64,000 nucleotides of DNA from Nocardia vulneris (GTDB lineage: Bacteria; Actinomycetota; Actinomycetes; Mycobacteriales; Mycobacteriaceae): contig NZ_BDCI01000023.1 of assembly GCF_001613425.1 (NCBI RefSeq), positions 186,001-250,000 on the forward strand. The letters run 5' to 3'. Positions 24,650-32,626 of the stretch are shown here, one piece after another (position 1 is the first letter of the stretch; every line of letters begins with the position of its first letter). The notes beneath the pieces were generated by a model. The model did no database searches, was not told the origin of the DNA, and saw only the letters and a program-made list of their open reading frames with translations. The translations under genes and the position numbers were made by a program.

Positions 24650-26358
24650 CCAAGTCGGTACCGGTGGCCGAGCGGGATCGTCCCGCGCTGTCCATCGCAT
24701 CGCTGTCGGTCACCTTCGCGACCGACGCCGGACCCGTGTACGCGGTGAAAGACGTGTCCTACGAGGTGTATCCGGGCGAGGTGCTCGCCATCGTCGGCGA
24801 ATCCGGCTCGGGTAAATCGGTGAGCTCGCGCACCGCGATGGGCCTGCTGCCGCTGACCGCGCGGGTGAACGGTCTGGTGACCCTCGGTACCCAGACCATC
24901 ACGTCGATGAACGAGCGGCAGCTCACCGCCCTGCGCGGCGGCGCGATCTCGATGGTGTTCCAGGAGCCGGGCCTCGCGCTCGACCCGCTGTTCACCGTCG
25001 GCTTCCAGATCGGCGAGGCGCTGCGCGCGCATTCGGACATGAGCAAGAAGGACGCGAAGGCGCGCGCGGTCGAACTGCTCCGCATGGTCGGCCTGCCCGA
25101 CCCCGAGCACCGGGTGGACTACTACCCGCACCAGCTCTCGGGCGGGCAGAAGCAGCGCGTGGTGATCGCCATCGCCATCGCCTGTGAGCCGAAGGTGATC
25201 ATCGCCGACGAGCCGACCACCGCGCTCGACGTCACCGTGCAGGCCGAAATCCTCGAACTGCTGCGCGATCTGCGCGACCGGATCGGCAGCGCCATCGTGC
25301 TGATCACGCACAACATGGGCGTGGTGGCCGACCTGGCCGACCGCGTCGTGGTGATGCGCAACGGCAAGGTGGTCGAGCAGGCGCCGGTGGACGAGCTGTT
25401 CGCCAGCCCGAAAGCGGACTACACCCGGGCACTGCTCGCGGCCGTCCCGCACCTGGGCACCGAGCAGCTGGCACACGGCCCGGCGAAGGAGGTCGACACG
25501 ACCGCCGAGCCGGTGCTCGAGGTGTGCGATCTGGTGGTCGAGTTCCCCGGCTCGTTCGGACGGCCGCCGTTCCGCGCGGTCGACGATGTGAACCTGTGCA
25601 TCGGGCCGGGCGAAACCCTCGGTCTGGTGGGCGAATCCGGTTCCGGCAAGTCGACCATCGGCCGCTGCGTCGCCGCGCTGCAACGCCCCACCTCGGGTGT
25701 GGTCAAGGTGCGCGGGCAGGACATCGCCGGACTGTCCGGGCGCAAGCTGCGGCCGATCCGGCGGCGGTTCGGGTTCGTGTTCCAGGACCCGGCCAGCTCG
25801 CTGAATCCGCGGCTCACCGTCGGCGAGTGCGTCGCCGAACCGCTGATCGTGCACCAGGCGGGCAGCTCGGCCGAGATCAAGGCGCGAGTCCGCAAGCTGC
25901 TCGACGACGTGCAACTGCCCGCGGGCACCGAACGCCGGTACCCGCACGAGCTGTCCGGCGGCCAGCGGCAGCGCGCCAGCCTGGCCAGGGCGCTCGTGCT
26001 GGATCCGGATCTGCTCGTCGCCGACGAACCGACCAGCGCGCTGGACGTGTCCGTGCAGGCCGCGGTGCTCGAGCTGTTCGGTCAGCTGCAGCGCGAATGT
26101 GGGTGGGCATGCCTGTTCATCAGCCACGACCTGGCGGTGGTCGATCAGCTCGCCGACCGGATCGTGGTGCTGCGCAACGGCGCGGTGGTGGAACAGGGTG
26201 ACCGGGATCGCATCCTGCGGGCACCGCAGCAGGAGTACACCCAGCGCCTGGTCGCGGCGGTGCCGGTGCCCGATCCGGTGGAGCAGCGGCGCCGGCGCGC
26301 GGCCAGCGCCGGACTGTTCGCCACCGAGATCGACGACGTCGAGGTGCAGACGGGATAA
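24646..26358 (+). CDS. fused double ATPase of an oligopeptide ABC transporter (DppD-DppF)
   Basis: A 570-residue protein carrying two complete ATPase domains. Domain one (about 12-260) has GESGSGKSV (Walker A), LSGGQKQR and VIIADEPTTALD. Domain two (about 290-545) has GESGSGKST, LSGGQRQR and LLVADEPTSALD. In many bacteria DppD and DppF are separate; the fusion gives one polypeptide that can power the permease pair. The start overlaps the previous stop (ATGA). Substrate class (peptide, nickel or glycan) cannot be decided; peptide is the default. Confidence 0.9.
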   Translation: MTKSVPVAERDRPALSIASLSVTFATDAGPVYAVKDVSYEVYPGEVLAIVGESGSGKSVSSRTAMGLLPLTARVNGLVTLGTQTITSMNERQLTALRGGAISMVFQEPGLALDPLFTVGFQIGEALRAHSDMSKKDAKARAVELLRMVGLPDPEHRVDYYPHQLSGGQKQRVVIAIAIACEPKVIIADEPTTALDVTVQAEILELLRDLRDRIGSAIVLITHNMGVVADLADRVVVMRNGKVVEQAPVDELFASPKADYTRALLAAVPHLGTEQLAHGPAKEVDTTAEPVLEVCDLVVEFPGSFGRPPFRAVDDVNLCIGPGETLGLVGESGSGKSTIGRCVAALQRPTSGVVKVRGQDIAGLSGRKLRPIRRRFGFVFQDPASSLNPRLTVGECVAEPLIVHQAGSSAEIKARVRKLLDDVQLPAGTERRYPHELSGGQRQRASLARALVLDPDLLVADEPTSALDVSVQAAVLELFGQLQRECGWACLFISHDLAVVDQLADRIVVLRNGAVVEQGDRDRILRAPQQEYTQRLVAAVPVPDPVEQRRRRAASAGLFATEIDDVEVQTG

Positions 26359-26410
26359 TCTGGCGAGTGATTTCCCACGCAGCTGGGTAACTCGCCGGGT
26401 ATCCGTCGAC

Positions 26411-26459
26411 GGCGCCGCGGGGCGCGACCACCGGCAAGGTTGTCAAGTCCCGCGGCGCC
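26411..26459. terminator. long GC-rich hairpin between transporter operon and purM
   Basis: GGCGCCGCGGG (26411-26421) pairs perfectly with CCCGCGGCGCC (26449-26459), loop 27 bases. It probably ends the transporter transcript, although only GGCAAGCGGTAAAAG follows. It could instead belong to the purM leader. Confidence 0.5.
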
Positions 26460-26583
26460 GGCAAGCGGTAAAAGACGCCGAGAGGCGGGCAGCACGAAGC
26501 AATACCGGTGCTGGGCTGTTATTCGTCTCCGGTAGCGTGAGCAGGCATCTATCCGCCGATTCGGTTTGGAGCTTTCCCCGAAA

Positions 26584-27660
26584 ATGACTGAACAGACCCC
26601 CAGTGGTGGTGCCTCTTACGCCGCGGCAGGCGTGGACATCGAGGCAGGTGACCGCGCAGTCGAGTTGTTCGGGCCATTGGCGAAGAAGGCGAGCCGACCC
26701 GAGGTGCAGGGCGGCCTCGGCGGATTCGCCGGACTGTTCGCACTGAAGGGCGGCTACCGCGAGCCGTTGCTCGCCGCGTCCACCGACGGGGTCGGTACCA
26801 AGATCGCGGTCGCGCAGGCGATGGACAAGCACGACACCGTCGGACTGGACCTGGTCGCGATGGTCGTCGACGACCTGGTGGTGTGCGGCGCGGAACCACT
26901 GTTCCTGCAGGACTACATCGCCATCGGCAAGGTCGTCCCGGAGAAGGTCGCCGAGCTGGTCTCCGGCATCGCCGAGGGCTGCGTGCGGGCCGGTTGCGCG
27001 TTGCTGGGCGGCGAAACCGCCGAACATCCCGGCCTGATGGATGCCGACGACTACGACCTGTCCGCGACCGGCGTCGGGGTCGTCGAGGCCGACGCGGTGC
27101 TCGGCCCCGACCGGGTGCGTCCCGGCGACGTGGTGATCGCCATGGGCTCCTCGGGCCTGCACTCCAACGGCTACAGCCTCGCCCGCAAGGTGCTGCTCGA
27201 CATCGACCGCATGTCGCTCACCGGGCACGTCGAGGAGTTCGGCCGGACCCTCGGCGAAGAACTGCTCGAGCCGACCCAGATCTACGCCAAGGACTGCCTG
27301 GCCCTGATCGCCGAAACCGATGTGCGCACCTTCGCCCACGTCACCGGCGGTGGCCTGGCCGCCAACCTCGGCCGCGTGCTACCCGCCGGCATGGTCGCCG
27401 AGCTGGATCGCGGCACCTGGAACCCCGCACCGGTCTTCAAGATGATCGCGCAGCGCGGCCGAGTCGAGCGGGTCGAGATGGAGAAGACGTTCAACATGGG
27501 CGTCGGCATGGTCGCCGTCGTCGCCCCCGAAGACGTCGACCGCGCCCTCGCCGTCCTGACCGCCCGCCACATCGAATGCTGGACCCTGGGCACCGTCAAG
27601 AAAGCCAAAGACACCGACGCCCTGCGCGCCGTCCTCGTCGGCGAACACCCGCGCTTCTGA
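26584..27660 (+). CDS. purM: phosphoribosylformylglycinamidine cyclo-ligase PurM
   Basis: A 358-residue cytosolic AIR synthetase, which closes the imidazole ring of the purine precursor using ATP (step five). It is a PurM/SelD/HypE-type fold and shares ancestry with PurL. The motif ASTDGVGTK (metal and phosphate binding) and GSSGLHSNGYSLAR are diagnostic. ATG 26584 is preceded by CCCCGAAA, a weak ribosome site. In M. tuberculosis purM follows purF directly; here a transporter operon lies between them. The repeat block 27661-29056 begins right after its stop. Confidence 0.97.
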   Translation: MTEQTPSGGASYAAAGVDIEAGDRAVELFGPLAKKASRPEVQGGLGGFAGLFALKGGYREPLLAASTDGVGTKIAVAQAMDKHDTVGLDLVAMVVDDLVVCGAEPLFLQDYIAIGKVVPEKVAELVSGIAEGCVRAGCALLGGETAEHPGLMDADDYDLSATGVGVVEADAVLGPDRVRPGDVVIAMGSSGLHSNGYSLARKVLLDIDRMSLTGHVEEFGRTLGEELLEPTQIYAKDCLALIAETDVRTFAHVTGGGLAANLGRVLPAGMVAELDRGTWNPAPVFKMIAQRGRVERVEMEKTFNMGVGMVAVVAPEDVDRALAVLTARHIECWTLGTVKKAKDTDALRAVLVGEHPRF

Positions 27661-27787
27661 GGGTTCGCGTCCGGCCGTCCGTCCGGCCGTCCGCCGCACG
27701 TGCTGTGTCGGCCCGTCTCGCAGAGCAGACGCAAGACCCTGCCCGGTGCACCGCAGCTACCCCTGTGATGCACCGGGCAGACGCTTG

Positions 27788-27822
27788 CGTGCCCCGTGCC
27801 CCGTGCCCCGTGCCCCGTGCCC
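27788..27822 (+). repeat. five CGTGCCC heptamers
   Basis: CGTGCCC is repeated five times without interruption. Directly after it a 30-base unit (CTCGCAGCCCCGTGGCCCG and 11 more bases) occurs twice plus a partial copy up to about 27900. A shorter run of three heptamers sits at the equivalent place in the second large copy (about 28122-28143). Confidence 0.9.
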
Positions 27823-27943
27823 CGTGCCCTCGCAGCCCCGTGGCCCGTGGCCCGTGCCCTCGCAGCCCCGTGGCCCGTGGCCCGTGCCCTCGCAGCCCCG
27901 TCAGCCTCGCCATTCGATCGCCGCGCACGTTTTGGTGCGGCGG

Positions 27944-27969
27944 GCGCGAAATAGTCGGCTATTCCGCGC
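27944..27969. repeat. hairpin module, copy 1
   Basis: GCGCGAAATAG and CTATTCCGCGC form an 11-bp stem with one mismatch and the loop TCGG. Confidence 0.8.
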
Positions 27970-28185
27970 GCGGGACGCTGAGATGTGCGCGGCGGTTGTG
28001 ATGCGCCGGTGCCCCGGGTGTGCCGCCTCCTGGCGGCCTCGCTCCCGTGGGCGGGCGGGTGCCCGAGTGGCGTTGTCCGTTGTGCCGCAGCTACCCCTGT
28101 GATGCACCGGGCAGACGCTTGCGTGCCCCGTGCCCCGTGCCCCGTCAGCCTCGCCATTCGATCGCCGCGCACGTTTTGGTGCGGC

Positions 28186-28215
28186 GCGCGCGAAATAGTC
28201 GGCTATTCCGCGCGC
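28186..28215. repeat. hairpin module, copy 2
   Basis: GCGCGCGAAATAG and CTATTCCGCGCGC form a 13-bp stem with one mismatch and the loop TCGG. The flanks match copy 1 for more than 60 bases on the left side. Confidence 0.8.
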
Positions 28216-28628
28216 GGGACGCTGAGATGTGCGCGGGGGCGCTGAGATGTGCGCGGGACGTCGAGATGCGCGCGGTGGTTGTGATGCGCGCGGGTGCCCC
28301 GGGTGCGCCGCCTCCCGGCGGCCCGCTCCCGTAGGCAAGGGCGGGGACTGGGTGGCGTTGTCGTTGTGCCGGTGGCGTCGCCGTTGTGCCGCGCACGTTT
28401 GTCGTGCCGCGCGAATTGTTCGACTACTTCGCGAGCGGTCGGAGGAGGTGTGCGCGGAGCGCAGATGTACGCGAGGCGCTGAGATGTGCGCCGGGAGGTT
28501 GAGATGCGTGCGGGGCGCCCGGGTGTGCTGCCGCTTGGCGGCCTCGCTCCCGTGGGCGGGCAGGGTGCCTGGGTGGTGTTGTCGTTGTGCCGCGCACCTT
28601 TTGTCGTGCCGCGCACCTTTTGTCGTGC

Positions 28629-28660
28629 CGCGCGCGAATTGTTCGACTATTTCGCGCGCG
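28629..28660. repeat. hairpin module, variant copy 4
   Basis: CGCGCGCGAA and TTCGCGCGCG form a perfect 10-bp stem around a 12-base loop. A weaker copy 3 (CGCGAA with TTCGCG) lies at 28410-28433. It is followed by three direct copies of a unit containing GGCGCTGGGATGTGCGCGG (about 28661-28717). Confidence 0.75.
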
Positions 28661-28806
28661 GGGCGCTGGGATGTGCGCGGGGCGCTGGGATGTGCGCGGG
28701 GCGCTGGGATGTGCGCGGGAGACGTGGTGCCGGTGCCCGCTGGGTTGCGGTGCCCAAGGCTGGTGCCGTGTGGCCGCGCGCTTGCGGATGTCGGGTCGAA
28801 TCCTCG

Positions 28807-28836
28807 TTGGCTTGGCTTGGCTTGGCTTGGCTTGGC
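28807..28836 (+). repeat. six TTGGC pentamers
   Basis: TTGGC is repeated six times perfectly, followed by degenerate copies (CTGGC, TCGGC). A typical slippage-prone microsatellite. Confidence 0.9.
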
Positions 28837-28941
28837 CTGGCTCGGCTTCGGGATGCGGCAGGGAGGTCGGATTCTCGGCGGGATGAGCCCAGCGGCGGAG
28901 CGGGGACTCACCTCGGCCGGTGTGCGGACCCGAGTGCTCGG

Positions 28942-29021
28942 CGCAGCGTGAAATCAACGCAGCGTGAAATCAACGCAGCGTGAAATCAACGCAGCGAGAA
29001 ATCAACGCATCGTGAAATCAA
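28942..29021 (+). repeat. five 16-bp tandem repeats
   Basis: CGCAGCGTGAAATCAA occurs five times head to tail (starts 28942, 28958, 28974, 28990, 29006), with one base change in copies 3 and 5. The start of a sixth copy forms the left arm of the next hairpin. The units have no dyad symmetry and no spacers, so this is not a CRISPR array. Confidence 0.9.
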
Positions 29022-29023
29022 CG

Positions 29024-29056
29024 CAGCGTCCCGCATCGCTCGGATGCGGGACGCTG
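29024..29056. terminator. perfect 14-bp hairpin at the end of the repeat block
   Basis: CAGCGTCCCGCATC (29024-29037) pairs perfectly with GATGCGGGACGCTG (29043-29056) around a 5-base loop. Only GTGTGTTGT follows. It may stop transcription running out of the repeat block. Confidence 0.5.
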
Positions 29057-29105
29057 GTGTGTTGTAAGGCTTTTCGGCGGAGGCCGTCGACACTGGGCAA
29101 CGGCT

Positions 29106-29134
29106 GAAGGGGGAGGCACGCGACCTCCCCCTTC
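29106..29134 (-). terminator. hairpin downstream of the DUF3073 gene
   Basis: GAAGGGGGAGG (29106-29116) and CCTCCCCCTTC (29124-29134) form a perfect 11-bp stem with a 7-base loop, 16 bases past the minus-strand DUF3073 stop. Confidence 0.65.
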
Positions 29135-29149
29135 ATGCGTTGCTTCGAG

Positions 29150-29356
29150 TCAGCGGCGCCAGTCGTCGTAGTCGTCCTCTTCCCAACGGGTAGAGGACTC
29201 GTCCGCGTTGTGCTCATCGGACAGCACACCACTCCGTTGGGAGTTGGGGCTGCCCGAAAGCTCGCGCTGAAGGCTCGCGAAGTCGCTCGGCGGGCTGCTG
29301 TACTTCAGCTCGCGTGCGACCTTGGTCTGCTTTGCCTTAGCCCGGCCACGGCCCAT
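29150..29356 (-). CDS. DUF3073 family protein (Rv0810c-like)
   Basis: A 68-residue soluble protein starting MGRGRAKAKQTKVARELKYS, the conserved N terminus of DUF3073. The first 20 residues are basic; the C terminus is acidic and aromatic (STRWEEDDYDDWRR). The family is found across actinobacteria beside purM and its role is unknown; a nucleic-acid or ribosome contact would fit the basic start. Monocistronic, with its own terminator. TATTAA on the minus strand at 29417-29422 is a possible -10 box. Confidence 0.85.
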   Translation of the reverse strand: MGRGRAKAKQTKVARELKYSSPPSDFASLQRELSGSPNSQRSGVLSDEHNADESSTRWEEDDYDDWRR

Positions 29357-29532
29357 GGCTGACCCCCTCGCGTCACTGCGGGGCGGCCTGGGGTTTGGTT
29401 GGCGGCCCCGTTCGAATTAATACTCTTCCTGACAGACACTTTAGCGTGTGTCCGGCGGTCTCGCTTCCAGGAGTGGGTGAAGAACTCCCGAAGAGGTTCC
29501 GTTTGCCCGGTTGTCGCCCTTGACCGGGGCGG

Positions 29533-30486
29533 CTACAGCACTCCGGGAATCGCTCGGATGACGCCGACGCGGGCGCCGCCACCGAGTACCGCGGGGGCCG
29601 CCAACTCGGCATGCGCGTCGGTCCAATCGACCCCGATTCGATGCAAAATGGCCAGCGTCAGGGGCATTCGGGCGCGGTCGTGACCGTCGTCGATCTTGTA
29701 GGCGAAGGCGGTGCCGTCGGGTAGCGCGCCCGCGTGCACCCCGTCCGCGCCGATCTTGCAGACGAGTCCGGGGGTGGCCTGCATAGCTGACAAATCGGGT
29801 GCGTTGGTGCCCGAAATCACTCGGGGATGGGCGCGGATGGCGTCGGCGACGCGCCGCTCCGGCGCGTCCGGCGCGGCGGTGGCCATGGTGGCGAACACCC
29901 GGGCCAGGTTCACCAGCGAGACCGGAATGATCGGCAGTCCGCAGCCGTCGATGCCGAGATCGGTCTCCGGTTCGCCGGTCAGTTCGGCGACGGTGGCGAT
30001 GACCGCCTGCTGCAGCGGATGCCCGATCTCGAGGTAGCCCTCGGTCGGCCAGCCGTTGATCGCGCAGGTCGCCAGCATCGCGGCATGCTTGCCGGAGCAG
30101 TTCATGTAGATCCGTCGCGGTTCCTGCGACCCGGACAGGACGGCGGCCCGCGCTTTGTCGTCGACCGGCAGGTCCGGCGGGCATTCGAGGGATTTCTCGT
30201 CGAAGCCGAAACGGTCGAGCAGCCGGCGGACCAAGGCGACGTGATCGGGTTCGCCGTAGTGCGAGGCGGTCGCGATGGCGAGCTCGGCGTCGTCGAGCGG
30301 TTCGAAACCGTGGCGCAGCAAGGTGATCGCCTGCATCGGCTTGTTGGTGGAGCGCGGGAAGATCGGCAGATGCACCTCGCCGAGGGCGAGCGTCGGCTCA
30401 CCCGCGGGATCGAGGATCACCACCGAGCCGCGGTGCACGCACTCGCGGAAACCGGAGCGGACTACTTCGACCAGATCCACACTCAC
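29533..30486 (-). CDS. asparaginase II family amidohydrolase
   Basis: A 317-residue protein of the asparaginase_II family (Rhizobium AnsA type), distinct from the E. coli asparaginases. Family segments are seen: ECVHRGSVVILD, IFPRSTNKPMQA near the start, NCSGKHAAMLATC in the middle and GIDGCGLPI. Members hydrolyse asparagine to aspartate and ammonia. The GTG start overlaps the stop of the MOSC gene (GTGA), so the two are translationally coupled. Confidence 0.88.
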   Translation of the reverse strand: MSVDLVEVVRSGFRECVHRGSVVILDPAGEPTLALGEVHLPIFPRSTNKPMQAITLLRHGFEPLDDAELAIATASHYGEPDHVALVRRLLDRFGFDEKSLECPPDLPVDDKARAAVLSGSQEPRRIYMNCSGKHAAMLATCAINGWPTEGYLEIGHPLQQAVIATVAELTGEPETDLGIDGCGLPIIPVSLVNLARVFATMATAAPDAPERRVADAIRAHPRVISGTNAPDLSAMQATPGLVCKIGADGVHAGALPDGTAFAYKIDDGHDRARMPLTLAILHRIGVDWTDAHAELAAPAVLGGGARVGVIRAIPGVL

Positions 30487-31223
30487 AGCTGTGCTCCCGT
30501 GTCGAGTTCGGCGGCGTGCCGGTGGGCGACGCCGGAGACGGTGGCGGCGCCGGTCCGGCGCTGCGCGGCGCGTGCGGCGTTCGCGTGCCTGCGCGCGTGC
30601 CGCTCGATCTGCATGCGCACATCGTCGGAGATGGTCGGTTCCGCGGCGAGCAGGATGGCCAGCAGATCCGGATCGTTGCCGGTGAACAGGTCGCGGACGG
30701 TGACGCCGTGATCCGGCACATGCTGCACGGTCACCGTGTCGCCCGCGCCGATCGTGCCCTCGGTGAGCACCCGGAAGTAGGCGCCGGTGTCGCTGCGCAG
30801 CGTGAACCGCTTGACCCACTGGGCTTCTCCGCTCCAATGCTGGAACGTCGCGCACGGCACGCGGGGCGCGCTCACCTCGAGCAAGGTGTCGCCGATGCTC
30901 AGGCGGGCACCGAACACCGCGTCGCTGATCGGCAATCCGGACACGCGTAGATTCTCGCCGAACCAGCCCGCGGGCAACTCCCGATCGAGTTCGCCGGCCC
31001 AGCGCCGGGCGTCCTCGTCGGCGTAGGCGTAGACCGCTTGGTGCACGCCGCCGTGGTGGGCGGTGTCGCAGACGTGGTCGCCGTCGAGACCCAGCGCACG
31101 CACCGGAACCCGATCCGGGCGCGGTCGCTTGTCGATGGCGGAGCGGCCGACCCGGGTGGGTACCTCGATCTCGGCGTGCACCACGCACACCGCGAGTACT
31201 TCGCCGGTGTCACCGGGTCGCAT
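30483..31223 (-). CDS. MOSC domain protein
   Basis: A 246-residue MOSC-domain protein of the stand-alone YiiM/YuaD type. Sequences GLDGDHVCDTAHHGG and PRVPCATFQ, with the conserved cysteine that can carry sulfur, define the domain (about residues 25-170). MOSC proteins transfer sulfur or handle molybdenum cofactor and N-hydroxylated compounds. The C-terminal 60 residues are basic and Ala-rich. ATG 31223 follows AGGAGCGTCC. Coupled to asparaginase downstream; the upstream ygfZ-like gene ends 107 bases earlier. Confidence 0.85.
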   Translation of the reverse strand: MRPGDTGEVLAVCVVHAEIEVPTRVGRSAIDKRPRPDRVPVRALGLDGDHVCDTAHHGGVHQAVYAYADEDARRWAGELDRELPAGWFGENLRVSGLPISDAVFGARLSIGDTLLEVSAPRVPCATFQHWSGEAQWVKRFTLRSDTGAYFRVLTEGTIGAGDTVTVQHVPDHGVTVRDLFTGNDPDLLAILLAAEPTISDDVRMQIERHARRHANAARAAQRRTGAATVSGVAHRHAAELDTGAQL

Positions 31224-31330
31224 GGACGCTCCTTTCGCGGTATGTTCGGGACGGTGGGTGCGCGGGGCCGACGGGGTGGCGCGGCGCCATGTGGCTTGCG
31301 CCCCTTCGGAATTCGATCGACATCGGTGGG

Positions 31331-32443
31331 TCAGCGGCCGCGCAGCCGATCGACGGCGAGCCTGCCCGCCTGCGGTGCGTCGTCGACGGGCACCGAGTCG
31401 GGGTCGATGGCCGCGGCCGTCGGGCCGGCCGTGAGCTGGGTGTCCACCAGGATCGTGCGTTTGATCAGCGCGAGCGCAATCGGGCCGAGTTCGTAGTGGT
31501 CGATCACCGTGCCGAGGCGGCCGATGGCCCGGCCGCCCGCGGTGACATCGTCGCCGGCCGCCGGCCGTTCGTCGGCCGAGCCGTCGAGATGCAGCAGCAC
31601 CAGATGCCGCGGCGGCTTGCCGAGATTGTGCACCCGCGCCACAGTTTCCTGACCGCGATAGCAGCCTTTGTCCAGGTGTACCGCGCCGTATTCGGCGACG
31701 CCGCCGATCCAGCGGGCCTCGTGCGGGATGGTGCGGTCGTCGGTGTCGAGCCCGATTCGCGGGCGCACGGCCGCGACCCGCAGCGCCTCGAACGCCCACA
31801 TGCCGGCCGGCGCGGCGCCCGCGGCGACGAGCTTGCCCCACCGGTCGGCGAGTTCCGCGCGCGGGACCACGAGGTCGAAGGAGTCGGCGGCCGGCCACGG
31901 CATCCGCCGCACGAAACCGCCGCCGGGCAGCGCCACGGCCTCGTAGACACCGGGCACGGAGTCGACGCCGAGCGCGGCGAGCACCTCGGGCGCGTTCGGC
32001 CCGAGCAGGCTGAGCACGGCGTGCTCGGATTCGACCGGCTGCGCGTCGGCCCAGAAGACCATCTTGCGCAGGAACTCCAGCAGCGCGGGGCCGCGGTCGC
32101 CCTCGGTGTCGATCCACACCGTGGCGTCGAGTTCGGTGAGCACGAAATGGTTCAGCACTCGGCCGTTGAGGTCGAGGTCGAGACTTTCCGCGGACTGCCC
32201 TTCGGCGAGGGCCGCGATGTGCTGGCTGGTGATGGTGTGCAGCCAGGTCAGCCGCTCGGCGCCGGCGATGCTCAGCACGAATCGATGCGAGCGATCGACG
32301 ATCGCGGCCCGCTGCACGGCCGTCCGCTGTTCGCCGAGCGGATCACCGTAATGCCACGCCACGGCGGCATCCGGCGAACCGGGCGCTCCCGCGACGGCTC
32401 CCGGTGTAGACAGGATGGGGCTGGGTGCAACGACCACGGACAC
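31331..32443 (-). CDS. ygfZ: YgfZ/GcvT folate-binding protein (Rv0811c-like)
   Basis: A 370-residue protein of the YgfZ family, which uses a folate to help make or repair iron-sulfur proteins. The hallmark KGCYRGQE, with its required Cys, is present near residue 255. GcvT-like N-terminal part: DRSHRFVLSIAGAERLTWLHT. The GTG start at 32443 (MSVVVAPSPIL) is 183 bases from the divergent aminotransferase gene. The order matches mycobacteria (Rv0811c next to Rv0812). Confidence 0.88.
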   Translation of the reverse strand: MSVVVAPSPILSTPGAVAGAPGSPDAAVAWHYGDPLGEQRTAVQRAAIVDRSHRFVLSIAGAERLTWLHTITSQHIAALAEGQSAESLDLDLNGRVLNHFVLTELDATVWIDTEGDRGPALLEFLRKMVFWADAQPVESEHAVLSLLGPNAPEVLAALGVDSVPGVYEAVALPGGGFVRRMPWPAADSFDLVVPRAELADRWGKLVAAGAAPAGMWAFEALRVAAVRPRIGLDTDDRTIPHEARWIGGVAEYGAVHLDKGCYRGQETVARVHNLGKPPRHLVLLHLDGSADERPAAGDDVTAGGRAIGRLGTVIDHYELGPIALALIKRTILVDTQLTAGPTAAAIDPDSVPVDDAPQAGRLAVDRLRGR

Positions 32444-32626
32444 GTTTCCACTGTAGGCCGGGTCCGCGATGGGTGCCCGAACCGGGGCTCGCGGAACGCG
32501 TTCGTGACACCATCTCGGCGGCCCGGCGACGACGCGGTGATGAACCCCGCGCGACCCGCGGTAAAAGATGGACCGAAGTCTGCCGTGACCTAAGCGCGAC
32601 CAACCAACACCGCCTAGTCTCGACGC

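Larger units (their letters stand above)
27661..29056. repeat. 1.4-kb gene-free block of nested repeats and hairpins
   Basis: No gene is supported. A segment starting CCGCAGCTACCCCTGTGATG occurs at 27751 and again at 28085. Hairpins of the type GCGCGCGAAATAG-TCGG-CTATTCCGCGC recur about every 220-240 bases (27944, 28186, weak at 28410, 28629). Short arrays lie between them. Long open frames in several phases arise from the lack of stops in GC-rich repeats, shift phase between copies and lack ribosome sites. The block may be an expanded intergenic repeat family. Confidence 0.75.

Noticed and set aside
27282..28911. Long open frames of up to about 370 residues in several phases over the repeat block
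   Set aside because: Overlapping frames on both strands, Arg/Pro/Gly/Ala-rich sequence made of repeats, frame changes between repeat copies and no ribosome sites: typical of stop-poor GC-rich non-coding DNA.
28942..29021. CRISPR array
   Set aside because: The 16-bp units are contiguous without spacers and no cas genes are present.
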